A DNA stretch of 64,000 bases from Coriobacteriaceae bacterium AM48-5 (GTDB lineage Bacteria; Actinomycetota; Coriobacteriia; Coriobacteriales; Coriobacteriaceae), in contig JAQEDJ010000002.1 in assembly GCA_027669525.1 (NCBI GenBank), positions 56,335-120,334 on the forward strand. Direction: 5' to 3'. Below are positions 36,711-44,995 of the stretch, in pieces (the first letter of the stretch is position 1; each line of letters starts with the position of its first letter). The notes beneath the pieces were generated by a model. The model saw only the letters and a program-made list of their open reading frames with translations, was not told the origin of the DNA and did no database searches. The position numbers and the translations under genes were made by a program.

Positions 36711-37271
36711 ATGTCCAACAGCGTTCAGCGTATGGCCAAGGCGGGCGAAAAAATCAGGAAGCTTGGTTTTTGCATGGCAACCGTTTTTGCAGGGATGCTC
36801 GTCGCTTTTGCCGCGTTGGTTGTTTACGTGATCTGGTATGCGGTTACAAACGTTGCTTCTGTCGATTCTTTCGGTGTCGTGACGCTTCTCGATGGCGGGT
36901 GCATCGTTATCCCAAGCGGACTGTGCCTGGCACTCGTCGTGGGTATTTCGCTTGTCGTTTTGTGCGGGATCAGCCTTAACATCTCTCGGGGCGTCTCGCC
37001 CTTTACCAAGACGCATGTGCGGCTTATTCGTGTTCTTGCACTTGCCTTTGCTGTTAACGCCGCGGTTTCGCTTGTTGGTGCCTATGGATCGGTCAATCTC
37101 ACCATTGGCGGACTGGAGCTTTACATCGTGCCTCATTCCTTCGTTATTGAGATTTGCCAAGGCGCTACCTTTGATGCGGGGTCGCTTATCGGCGCGGTTG
37201 TCTGTTTGTTTATCTCGGCGATCTGGAGCTATGCCTCGCTGCTCCAAGAGCAGTCTGACGAGCTTGTGTAG
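36711..37271 (+). CDS. DUF2975 family membrane protein
   Basis: A 186-residue protein with four predicted transmembrane helices (about residues 18-42, 62-88, 105-125 and 148-172) and short loops, the DUF2975 layout. ATG 36711 follows AGGGTGAG. Its stop is 8 bases before an XRE gene; the DUF2975 plus YozG-like XRE pairing recurs widely in Firmicutes and coriobacteria, but its function is unknown. GC is lower than in the surrounding core genes, consistent with an accessory island continuing to 40.1 kb. Confidence 0.82.
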   Translation: MSNSVQRMAKAGEKIRKLGFCMATVFAGMLVAFAALVVYVIWYAVTNVASVDSFGVVTLLDGGCIVIPSGLCLALVVGISLVVLCGISLNISRGVSPFTKTHVRLIRVLALAFAVNAAVSLVGAYGSVNLTIGGLELYIVPHSFVIEICQGATFDAGSLIGAVVCLFISAIWSYASLLQEQSDELV

Positions 37272-37279
37272 GAGGAAAC

Positions 37280-37609
37280 ATGAGCTATCTCATCATCGAG
37301 CTTGAGGCGCAGCTGCTTAAGACCGGAAAGACCAGCGCTGATCTGATTCGGGCGACGGGGCATACTCCGGCTAATATTTCAAAGCTTAGAAACGGAAAGA
37401 TAAAAGCTATTCGCCTAAAGACGCTCCTCGATATCTGTGATGAGCTTGATTGTCAACCGGGAGATATTATTCAGCGCGTGAGTGAGGAAGAGCTTGAGGA
37501 GCTTATTGTTGAGCGTGCAAAAAACGTTGTGAGGCAGATGCGGGACGGCGGAGGCAATGAGGCGTCGCTTCCGACATCAGTCTTTGCTGTCGATTTGAGC
37601 GACGAGTAG
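37280..37609 (+). CDS. YozG-like XRE-family regulator
   Basis: A 109-residue regulator. The HTH is compact: LIELEAQLLKTGKTSADLIRATGH, recognition segment TPANISKLRNGKIKAIRL, then TLLDICDELDCQPGDII, which is the HTH_26 (YozG) pattern. A charged C-terminal tail (70-109) follows. A strong AGGAGG site. Co-transcribed with DUF2975 and probably autoregulating through 36660-36687. Confidence 0.85.
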   Translation: MSYLIIELEAQLLKTGKTSADLIRATGHTPANISKLRNGKIKAIRLKTLLDICDELDCQPGDIIQRVSEEELEELIVERAKNVVRQMRDGGGNEASLPTSVFAVDLSDE

Positions 37610-37686
37610 CTTAAGGCGAACAACTAAAACGAAATATCAGCGTGAAGGGACCCGTGTCTAACACAGGTTCTTTCTTTTAGATTATC

Positions 37687-37716
37687 TTGACAAATATGAG
37701 TTATCGAAAAACAATA
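37687..37716 (+). promoter_or_regulatory. Candidate sigma-70 promoter for ABC exporter
   Basis: A perfect TTGACA (37687-37692) followed at 17-18 bases by aacaat/acaata (37710-37716) in an AT-rich stretch, 40 bases before the ABC ATPase start. A weak hairpin acccgtgt / acacaggt with a ttctttctttt tail at 37648-37679 probably terminates the upstream XRE gene. Confidence 0.5.
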
Positions 37717-37789
37717 ACAACTATGGAAAACGATAAAGTAAAGAAGGAACGATATGAGCGGTTTTGCTATCAAGCGGAACGGGAGGCCA

Positions 37790-38513
37790 ATGAACGTATC
37801 AACGATAAGGCTATCAAGGGTGTCAAAGCGCTATGGGAGGCGCCGCGTTTTGCATGACGTTTCCTTCGAGGTACATCAGTCTGAGCTCTGCGCCTTGTTG
37901 GTGCAAACGGGGCGGGCAAAAGCACGCTTATTAAAATCGTATTGGGCCTCTGTGAGCCATCGTCGGGGAGCGTGGAGCTCTTTGGAGGCAAGTCGAAAAA
38001 AGAGCTGAGCCTGATGCGGACGCGTGTCGGCTATGTGCCAGATCCTGCGGAGCATACCAATCCCTCAGTGCGGTTGAGAATCTTCAAATCCGATGTGTGG
38101 AATGGGGGCTCGATGAGAAGCGTGAGATTCCTCGCGTTTTGAGCCTAGTCGGGCTGGATGCCGATGAGAAAAAGAGCGTGAGCAGTTTTTCTCTGGGAAT
38201 GAAACGGCGATTGGATATAGCTACGGCTTTGTTGGGCGACACCGACTTGCTGATTTTCGATGAGCCGGCAAATGGATTGGATCCGTTGGGCATTGAGAGC
38301 ATATGGACCCTTATCGGCCGATTGAATCGAGAGCAGGGTAAGACCATGCTCATCTCTAGTCATGATTTGGATGAGCTGGCATCGGTTGCAACAAGCTGCC
38401 TGTTTATTCATGACGGCGAACTGCTGAAAAAGGAATCGATGGACGTCATAAGGGATGAGGCGTCGTCCCTAAAAGAGTATTACAGGTGCTTGATGAAGGC
38501 GGTCTCGCTATGA
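37790..38513 (+). CDS. ABC transporter ATP-binding protein (two frameshifts here)
   Basis: ATPase of about 241 residues when repaired. It starts MNVSTIRLSRVSKRYGRR with a GGGAGG site (an in-frame ATG at 37754 with AAGGAAC is the alternative). Walker A is broken by a missing G near 37895: the repaired text is LLGANGAGKSTLIKIVLGL. A second base is lost near 38072 (before AVENLQIRCVEWGL). The signature FSLGMKRRLDIA, Walker B LLIFDEPANGLDP and H-loop ISSHDLDELASVA follow in the last frame. The variant SLGMKRR signature is common in peptide or lantibiotic exporters. The permease overlaps by an ATGA. Confidence 0.83.
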
Positions 38514-39334
38514 AGCGGGCGATCCATCCCATAAAGGCAGATATGATGCGTTTGCACAGGATATTTCCGGCGAAGTTTGGTCTTGCGCTTATGCTGGCGT
38601 TCGGCCTTCTCTTCGGCATCTTTCTGAAAAACGGAACAACGTTGCTCGCCTTTGGCAATAGCGTTTTTGGGGAGGATATTGGCTTCTGCTGGAATGTAAT
38701 CGATCCTACTGCGCCTGATGAGTCCCTTGTGCGCAGTGCTTTTGCCGGTACCTCCCTGTTCGTTCCACTCATCGTTTGCCTGGCGATTTTACAGGAGCGC
38801 GGCTATGAAGAGGGATGCCGAATTTCTTCAGCAAGAGGTCTTGCCCGCTTTAACGGGGCTCTGGCACATGTACTTTCGTCTGCTTTAATAATCGGCGCAG
38901 CATATAGTGCGCTTTGCCTTCTTCTTTTTGCAATAGCCATAATACGTGGTGGGCAAAGCTGTGCGCACGACATACTGGCTGCATTTTTGCCTGCGATGAT
39001 AATCAACGCCGTATTGGTGATATCAGTTGCGTTGGAGACGGTGACCATCTATCGGATTACAAGCAGCGCTGTATTGAGCGGGGCTGTGGTAATAATCGGA
39101 TTTGTCATGAGCTTGACGCTCTACGGAACTTACCTTCAGACGCCCATACCGTCCTTGCGATGGATTTTCTTTCTTCCGGGGCCGTACCTTGGAGTCGGAT
39201 GTGCCCTTGGGTATAGCGATATGGGGCAGCTGACGCTTCTGGGATATGGCGTGGCAGCCAGCTGTCTATCGGTATTGATTTACGCTCTCTTGAGCTTTCG
39301 CGCTGGGGGTGTGCTCAATGGCTCGTCAGATTAA
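38510..39334 (+). CDS. ABC transporter permease, uncharacterised
   Basis: A 274-residue integral membrane protein with about six hydrophobic helices, beginning MKRAIHPIKADMMRLHRIFP. It overlaps the ATPase stop by four bases (ATGA), so coupling is certain in the reading. The pattern (helix after a 20-residue cytosolic start, large first loop, five clustered helices) fits ABC-2 type permeases of antimicrobial-peptide or bacitracin-type exporters; the substrate is unknown. Confidence 0.78.
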   Translation: MKRAIHPIKADMMRLHRIFPAKFGLALMLAFGLLFGIFLKNGTTLLAFGNSVFGEDIGFCWNVIDPTAPDESLVRSAFAGTSLFVPLIVCLAILQERGYEEGCRISSARGLARFNGALAHVLSSALIIGAAYSALCLLLFAIAIIRGGQSCAHDILAAFLPAMIINAVLVISVALETVTIYRITSSAVLSGAVVIIGFVMSLTLYGTYLQTPIPSLRWIFFLPGPYLGVGCALGYSDMGQLTLLGYGVAASCLSVLIYALLSFRAGGVLNGSSD

Positions 39335-40136
39335 AAGACTTCTCCAGTCAGAATTGAAGCATGTGAGCAAATGGGCGTACGCCTTAATCCTGGTAATTTA
39401 TGCGTACATGGTGATATTGCAGCTTAATTCTTTCCCGATGTGGTTCTGTAGCCTCCGTGAGAACAGTTTCTTGGGTTTTTTCCCAGACCCGACGCTTCGG
39501 CTATCGGCGGAGGATGTCCTTCTATTTGGCAATGCAGAGTTTTTTCGCGGTCTGCTGTTCAACGTAGCCCCGTTGGCCCATGCATTGTTCTTTCCGTTCA
39601 TCGCGGCTTGCATTGTGCCGCGCTTTGTCAGTTCGGGCTTTATTGAGGAACCGTGGGGGTTGTCGGAGGCTCGGGGAGGGAAGCGTGTGTGCGCTATCGT
39701 TGCGCGAGTGGTGCTATCTTCTTTTGCCCTTTTGGGCGCGTTTGTCCTGTCGAGTGTCGTTTTGTACTGTCTTAACTGCGCAATCGTTTCGGATGCTCAG
39801 CAGTATTTCAACCTGCATGTATTTTGCTATCGACTTGTTCTTGCTGCCGCTGCCTGCCTTGCATACGTGGTTTCTTGCGTAATCGTTGTTTCCTATTTTG
39901 GGTCCGGCTTCGGTCCGATTGGCATGCTGCTGCTTGTCAACGTCGTAGCGATCTACATACAGATCGGGGCCAATTCCATGCTTCCGCTTCCAGCCTCGAT
40001 GCTCATGTGGATTTGCGGCGTGACCCCGTTGGGGAATGGTCAATGCATTTCGATTTTAATTGACTGTCTCATAAACGTAGCAAGCGTTGTTGCCATTTGC
40101 TTTACTGTCGACCGATTGCGGTCGAGATTTCTCTGA
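39318..40136 (+). CDS. Second ABC transporter permease
   Basis: A 272-residue membrane protein with about six helices, starting MARQIKRLLQSELKHVSKWAYALILV at ATG 39318 within the last codons of the previous gene (17-base overlap). It has the same layout as its neighbour: a cytosolic start, a long first external loop, and clustered helices including LVLAAAACLAYVVSCVIVV. The two permeases with one ATPase resemble heteromeric immunity exporters such as the LanFEG or BcrAB type (inference only). Last gene of the island. Confidence 0.75.
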   Translation: MARQIKRLLQSELKHVSKWAYALILVIYAYMVILQLNSFPMWFCSLRENSFLGFFPDPTLRLSAEDVLLFGNAEFFRGLLFNVAPLAHALFFPFIAACIVPRFVSSGFIEEPWGLSEARGGKRVCAIVARVVLSSFALLGAFVLSSVVLYCLNCAIVSDAQQYFNLHVFCYRLVLAAAACLAYVVSCVIVVSYFGSGFGPIGMLLLVNVVAIYIQIGANSMLPLPASMLMWICGVTPLGNGQCISILIDCLINVASVVAICFTVDRLRSRFL

Positions 40137-40176
40137 TTGTTTGTGAGGGATAATCATACCGAGCATATCAAATACA

Positions 40177-40213
40177 GGGGGGGCGGGCACTGTAGCTGGT
40201 GCCCGCCCCCCTG
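40177..40213. terminator. Bidirectional terminator after ABC island
   Basis: aggggggcgggcac / gtgcccgcccccct stem with an 8-base loop between the rightward ABC exporter and the leftward PuuD-like gene. Confidence 0.8.
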
Positions 40214-40246
40214 GCATGAAAGGCTTTAGCCTGTGTGGTTCGTGAA

Positions 40247-41056
40247 CTAACGGGCCTGCTTAACCTTGGCCGCTGCCTCGACAAACGACTTCCACAGGTT
40301 AAAGTCGGTCTCGAGCGTCTTCCACGTATACTCAGGGTGCCATTGCACGCCCAGGCAGAAAGGCTGGCCCTCGACTTCGATGCACTCGGGCACGCCGTCG
40401 GTTGCCTTAGCGACCAAGCGCGTGCTTTTACCCAGACGATCGACGCAGCAGTGGTGTGCGGAGTTGGTCTGGATCAACCTGTGCCCGCCAACCGCGCGCT
40501 CCAGCAGCGAGCCCGGCACGACCTCGACAGGATGCACAGGGTCGTTGAGCACGTGGGTATGGCGCCACTGCGTGCGACCCTCGCGCGCACCTAGGCTCGG
40601 CACGTCCATGCACAGGGTGCCGCCGGTGGCGACGTTGAGCAGCTGCGTGCCGCGGCAGGTGGTAAAGAGTGGCTTTTTGGCGCAGAGCACCTCGTTAACC
40701 AGCTTAAACTCAAAACGGTCGCGAATCTCGCAGCACAGTGTGGGGTCGTAGGGGCGCTCGTCGCCCCAGCGCTTGGGGTTGACGTCCGGGCCGCCGGGAA
40801 TGGCGATGCCGTCGGCGATGTCGACGTAATGACGGATAACCTCAATGTCCTCGGTGATGGACATCTGCAGCGGCAGGCCGCCGGCGGCAAGAATGGCATC
40901 GACAAAGACACTTGCGATTTCCTCGTTGGGGGAGAGCGTCTCGCTCAAAAACGGCTTTGCCTCTTCCCAACGCGGTGCGACGAGGATGAGTGGGCGGTCG
41001 GCGGGGTCGACGTTGACATGCGGGGTGTAGGACGATGAGGTGCGGGTTCCAATCAT
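40247..41056 (-). CDS. puuD: Gamma-glutamyl-GABA hydrolase-like class I amidotransferase
   Basis: A 269-residue peptidase C26 enzyme. GIAIPGGPDVNPKRWGDE, the nucleophile Cys in FTTCRGTQLLNVATGG, HTHVLNDPVHPVEVVPGS, and the catalytic His-Glu in GVQWHPEYT give the complete Cys-His-Glu triad. The family hydrolyses gamma-glutamyl amides (e.g. gamma-glutamyl-GABA). It lies 87 bases behind glnQ-like ATPase on the same strand and so may belong to the amino-acid transport operon, suggesting it processes an imported gamma-glutamyl compound (inference). Symbol is by family, not proven substrate. Confidence 0.82.
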   Translation of the reverse strand: MIGTRTSSSYTPHVNVDPADRPLILVAPRWEEAKPFLSETLSPNEEIASVFVDAILAAGGLPLQMSITEDIEVIRHYVDIADGIAIPGGPDVNPKRWGDERPYDPTLCCEIRDRFEFKLVNEVLCAKKPLFTTCRGTQLLNVATGGTLCMDVPSLGAREGRTQWRHTHVLNDPVHPVEVVPGSLLERAVGGHRLIQTNSAHHCCVDRLGKSTRLVAKATDGVPECIEVEGQPFCLGVQWHPEYTWKTLETDFNLWKSFVEAAAKVKQAR

Positions 41057-41143
41057 GGGCGTGGCTTTCGAATCCGGGTGGACATGGCGCAGGGGCGGCG
41101 CGGGGCAAACGCTGTTGATGAATTTGCCCGCGTGACAATTGGG

Positions 41144-41908
41144 TTAGTGGCCCTTGATGGAGTTGAGGAAGTCCTGGGCGCGCTTGGTCTGGGGATGGTC
41201 GAAGAACTCGTCGGGCGTGCCGGTTTCCACGATTTGGCCGTCGGCCATAAACACGACGCGGTCGGCCACGCGGCGGGCAAAGTTCATCTCGTGGGTGATG
41301 ACGATCATCGTCATACCCTGCTGGGCCAGGCGAACCATGACCTCGAGCACCTCATTGATCATCTCGGGGTCAAGGGCGCTCGTGGGCTCGTCGAAGAGCA
41401 TGGCCTTGGGCTGCATGGCGAGCGAACGGGCGATGGCGACGCGCTGCTGCTGGCCGCCCGAGAGCTGTGCAGGCACCTTATCGGCCTGCTCGGCAACACC
41501 CACGCGGCCCAGCAGGTCCATGGCGCGCTCGCGGGCCTCGTCCTTGGAGACGCCCAGCACATCGACCGGTCCCAGCATGACGTTTTGCAGTACGGTCATA
41601 TGTGCGAACAGGTTGAACTGCTGAAACACCATGCCCAGCTCGGCGCGCATGCGGGCAAGGTCCTTGCCTTCCTGCGGCAGGGGCTCGCCTTCGATGAGGA
41701 TCTCGCCCGAGTCGATGGTTTCCAGGCGGTTGATGGTTCGGCACATGGTCGACTTGCCCGAGCCCGAGGGGCCGATCACGACGACGACCTCGCCACGGTC
41801 GACCGAGAGATTGATGTCGTTGAGGACGTGCAGATCGCCGTAGTGCTTATCGACGTGTCTGAGCTCGATCAGCGGCTGATTGCCGGTGGAAGAGGTGCTC
41901 TGTGCCAT
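41144..41908 (-). CDS. glnQ: Polar amino-acid ABC transporter ATP-binding protein
   Basis: A 254-residue ATPase of the GlnQ/HisP type. Walker A GPSGSGKSTMCRTINRLE, Q-loop VFQQFNLFAHMTVLQNV, signature LSGGQQQRVAIARSL, Walker B AMLFDEPTSALDPEM and H-loop ITHEMNFARRVADRV are intact. It energises uptake by the two permeases and the binding protein encoded upstream. Likely substrate glutamine, glutamate or a similar polar amino acid. Confidence 0.92.
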   Translation of the reverse strand: MAQSTSSTGNQPLIELRHVDKHYGDLHVLNDINLSVDRGEVVVVIGPSGSGKSTMCRTINRLETIDSGEILIEGEPLPQEGKDLARMRAELGMVFQQFNLFAHMTVLQNVMLGPVDVLGVSKDEARERAMDLLGRVGVAEQADKVPAQLSGGQQQRVAIARSLAMQPKAMLFDEPTSALDPEMINEVLEVMVRLAQQGMTMIVITHEMNFARRVADRVVFMADGQIVETGTPDEFFDHPQTKRAQDFLNSIKGH

Positions 41909-41944
41909 GGTGCTCGGCTCCTTATGACTCTAAATGGTAAATCG

Positions 41945-42777
41945 TTAGCGAATGATGGCCGCGCCGGTCTTGTGCGAGACGTAGACAGCGGCCTTGTTGA
42001 TCGCGACGTTGATGAGGATATAGATGACCGCGATCACCAGGTAGACCGACACGAGGGCATCGTAGTTGGTAATGAGCACGCGGGCATTTTGCATGAGGTC
42101 GGGGTAGCTCACCACGTAGGCGACGGTGGTGTCTTTGACGACGACCACAAGCTGCGAAATCAACGACGGAATGATAAAACGAATAGCTTGCGGCAGGACG
42201 ATTTTAAAGGTGATTTTAGCTTTGGAGAGACCGAGTGCCTGGCAGCCTCGACCTGGCCGCGCGGTACGGCGTTGACACCGGCACGGAAGATCTCGGCAAG
42301 TACGCCGGCTGCGGCGAGCGCAACGGGAAGCGTGAGCATCCAAAACGACGGCAGCGCAATCTTGTACTGGGGCAGTACCAAAAAGAAGAAGTAGATGAAC
42401 AGAAGGCTCGGCACGCCGCGGAAGAAATCGGTGAGCACGCGGCAGACCAGCTGCAGCGGCTTAATGTCGCTGGTGCGACCGAGCATAAGGGCAAGGCCGA
42501 GCACCAACGCGATGGCGCCGGCGGTGAGTGCGACTTTAACGGTGCCCTCAAAGCCGGCAAGCAGGAACTTCCAGGTGGTGAGGTGCGTAAAGAAATACCA
42601 ATAGTGGACCGAAAGCTGACCGGTCACATAAAAGCGCTGCAGCACGAGGGCAACGAGCGCGGCGACGGCAACAAGCGAGATAACGGTGCCGATGCGAATT
42701 TTGGCGCGCATCTTGGGGCCGGGAGCCTCGTAGAGCGCATCGCGCATGGTGAGCGCGGGGGAGGAGTGCTTGCTCAT
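41945..42777 (-). CDS. Amino-acid ABC transporter permease 2 (frameshift here)
   Basis: About 277 residues of the HisM/GlnP type, with a long N-terminus and five to six helices. The frame changes near 42238: the first part ends …AVPRGQVEAAR, the second resumes LGLSKAKITFKIVLPQAIRFIIPSL, which is exactly the conserved EAA loop (EAARALG…LPQA). A lost G (aggcactcgg for agggcactcgg) explains it. The start overlaps the preceding permease by four bases. Confidence 0.87.
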
Positions 42778-43433
42778 CGGAGGATCCTCACCTTCTTATC
42801 GATGTAGTTGCCAATGTGACTCACCACAAACGCCGTGCCCAGGTAGCCGAGCGCCGAGATAAAGAACGCGGCGACGCCGCCGAGCGAGCGCGTGTTGATA
42901 TAGCTCACCACGCCGGTGAGCTCCTGCGGTTTAAGCGGCACCTGACTGCCGAGCGCGGTGGTGAGCATGACGGCGATAAAGAGGTTGGTCATGGGCAGCA
43001 CGCTCGAGCGCAGTGCCTGCGGGATCACGATCTTGGCAAGGATGCGATTGAAGCTCATGCCCAGCGAGCGAGCGGCTTCCACCTGGCCGACGCCGACGGT
43101 GTTGATGCCGCTCATAAAGTTCTCGGAGCCAAAGGCCGAGCCCAGCAACACCGTGGCGACGATAACGCAGGTGCGGTAGGGCAGGACGACCTTGAGCGGC
43201 GGCAATGCGTAGACGACGATGATGAGCAACGCGATGCCGGGGATGTTACGGAAGACCTGGACATACAGGTCGCCAAAGACGCGCAGCGGCTTGAGCGGCG
43301 ACACGCGCATCACGGTGACAGCGACAGCCAGTACCATGGCGATGACAAACGACTCAAGCGTCATGCCCCAGGTTGCTAGCAGGGCGTCGATATAGTTCTG
43401 GCCATAGAGCGACCAGAGCTCGGAGAGACTCAT
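42774..43433 (-). CDS. Amino-acid ABC transporter permease 1
   Basis: A 219-residue HisM/GlnP permease with about five helices and an intact EAA loop (GVGQVEAARSLGMSFNRILAKIVIPQALRS). It pairs with the downstream permease; the stop and next start overlap. It begins MSLSELWSLYGQNYIDALLATW, typical for the type. Confidence 0.9.
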   Translation of the reverse strand: MSLSELWSLYGQNYIDALLATWGMTLESFVIAMVLAVAVTVMRVSPLKPLRVFGDLYVQVFRNIPGIALLIIVVYALPPLKVVLPYRTCVIVATVLLGSAFGSENFMSGINTVGVGQVEAARSLGMSFNRILAKIVIPQALRSSVLPMTNLFIAVMLTTALGSQVPLKPQELTGVVSYINTRSLGGVAAFFISALGYLGTAFVVSHIGNYIDKKVRILR

Positions 43434-43457
43434 GCGGACCTCCCGCCGGTAAGGAAA

Positions 43458-43484
43458 GGGGCTCCCGTGTGTACGGAAGCCCCG
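43458..43484 (-). terminator. Intercistronic hairpin in amino-acid transporter operon
   Basis: On the minus strand CGGGGCTTCCGT / CGGGAGCCCC with a TTTCCTT tail lies between the binding-protein gene and permease 1. Such attenuating hairpins usually give the periplasmic/lipoprotein component higher expression than the membrane subunits. Confidence 0.65.
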
Positions 43485-43571
43485 ACAACTCAGTGAGGAA
43501 ACAGTTTAGCGCAATAAAGCGCATCGTGCGTTTCCGTATGGTTTCGTAGCGGCCGTTACTAGGCTCGCTGC

Positions 43572-44566
43572 CTAGGCGCCGATCTCGGGCAGCTCGGGAA
43601 CATTGGTGTCGCCCGTACGGTCGCCAATGCAGATCTGCCACAGCTCGGTCCAGGTGCCGTCATCCTCGATCTTCTTAAGGAAGTCGTTGACAAAGGCGAC
43701 ACCGTCGGAATCGAGCGGCAGGCCGATGCCGTAGGGCTCCTTGCTGCCGAAGGGCTTGCCGGCAATCTTGTACTTGCCGGGCTCGCGGACCAGGGCGCTC
43801 TGCTGCATGTTGTTGTCGATGACGTAGGCGTCAACGCGGCCCTGCTGAAGTGCCTGGCGGGCCTCCTCGTCGGTCTTGAACTCCTGTTGGCTGGCCTTGG
43901 GGGAGAACTCCTCCAGGATGGCGGGGCCGTTGGAGCCGGACTGGACGGCGACGTTCTTGTCGGCCAGGTCGTCGACGCTCTTGATGTCGTCGTTGTCGGC
44001 GAGCACCAGGATAGCCTGCTGGGTGTAGTAGTAGGGACCGGCGAAGGAGACGAGCTTCTTGCGCTCGTCAGTGATGGTGTAGGTGGCAAAGACAGCGTCG
44101 ACCTGGCCGTTCTGCAGGACGGACTCGCGCGTGTCCGAGGTCACCTGGGTGATCTCGACCTTGTTCTCGCCCAGAATGTAGTTGGACAGGAGCTGTGCGA
44201 TACCGGCGTCGAAGCCGCGGGTCTGACCGTCTTTCTCGTTGAGGAGGGAGAAAAGTGTGGAGGTCTGAACGCCACCGATCTTAAAGACACCGGCGTCCTT
44301 GACGGCCGTGGCCCAGGTGCTGGCGGCGATGGCGTCGTCATCGGCCTTGGGGCCGTTGTCGACGAGTTTGTCGAATGCCTTGGCATCGAGTATGGTGGAA
44401 GCTCGGTATCTTCGGAGCTCTTGGAGGAGCCGACGGCGGAACCCTTGTCGGCCTCGGCGCTGGTGTCGGAGCAGCCGGCAAGACCAAGGCCGGCAACGGT
44501 TGCGAAGGTGGCGGCAACGAAGCCGCGGCGGTCGAGAACGACCTGCTGGGAGAGGTTTTTGCTCAT
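43572..44566 (-). CDS. Amino-acid ABC transporter substrate-binding lipoprotein (frameshift here)
   Basis: About 332 residues. The N-terminus has twin arginines (R13-R14 in LDRRGFVAATFATVAG) and a lipobox LAGC32, so it is a Tat-type lipoprotein. After the linker a base is lost near 44400; the mature domain then reads TILDAKAFDKLV, VGGVQTSTLFSLLNEKDGQTRGFDAGIAQLL, QVTSDTRESVLQNGQVDAVFATYTITDERKKLVSFAGPYYYTQQAILV, the SBP_bac_3 (glutamine/glutamate-type) pattern. First gene of the transporter operon; AAAGGTG precedes ATG 44566. Confidence 0.88.
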
Positions 44567-44680
44567 GGTAGAACACCTTTCTCAATAAAATCCCTAGCGG
44601 TTGAGTAGAGTTATACCCCATCCCGCTCAGACGGGTCAACATGAAATAACTCAGAAACATACTTGCCTTATGGGTAATTC

Positions 44681-44726
44681 TACCTACCAAAAAGGGACAG
44701 GTTTATTTTGGCAGGTTTTATCTGGG
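44681..44726. repeat. Hairpin family B, copy 6
   Basis: tacctaccaaaa / ttttggcaggt around agggacaggttta, followed by tttatctgggcaaacg as in copies 3 and 1. It lies in the 44567-44995 gap between the binding-protein promoter and the dxs 3' end. Confidence 0.85.
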
Positions 44727-44810
44727 CAAACGTCGGTTGTTGCAGCTGAGACGCCGCCTTGTGGGTGGCGCGGTCGCTCATGGTGGTCGTTATATAAGTA
44801 AGGAGATCGA

Positions 44811-44937
44811 AAACCACCACAAAGGGGATGCAGTTCATTTGTGGTGGTTCTTGCAGATGTGGCGGCCTGCCCCGCTGTTTTGTCTCGACCTGTAACAGTT
44901 AGACGGGAATTCGGGTCCTAGATGTTACAGATCGAGA
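44811..44937. repeat. Two further hairpins 3' of dxs
   Basis: aaccaccacaaa (44811-44822) pairs with tttgtggtggtt (44838-44849); then tctcgacctgtaaca pairs with tgttacagatcgaga (44882-44896, 44923-44937). Neither shows a T tract. No open frame of interest here. Confidence 0.7.
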
Positions 44938-44955
44938 TAATTGAGTTGGGGAAAT

Positions 44956-44995
44956 AAAAAACCTCCGCAGGGATGCTTCCCTTGCGGAGGTTTTC
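44956..44995 (-). terminator. dxs terminator
   Basis: aaaaacctccgcaggga / tcccttgcggaggtttt, abutting the dxs stop and followed by T on the minus strand. Strong rho-independent terminator. Confidence 0.85.
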
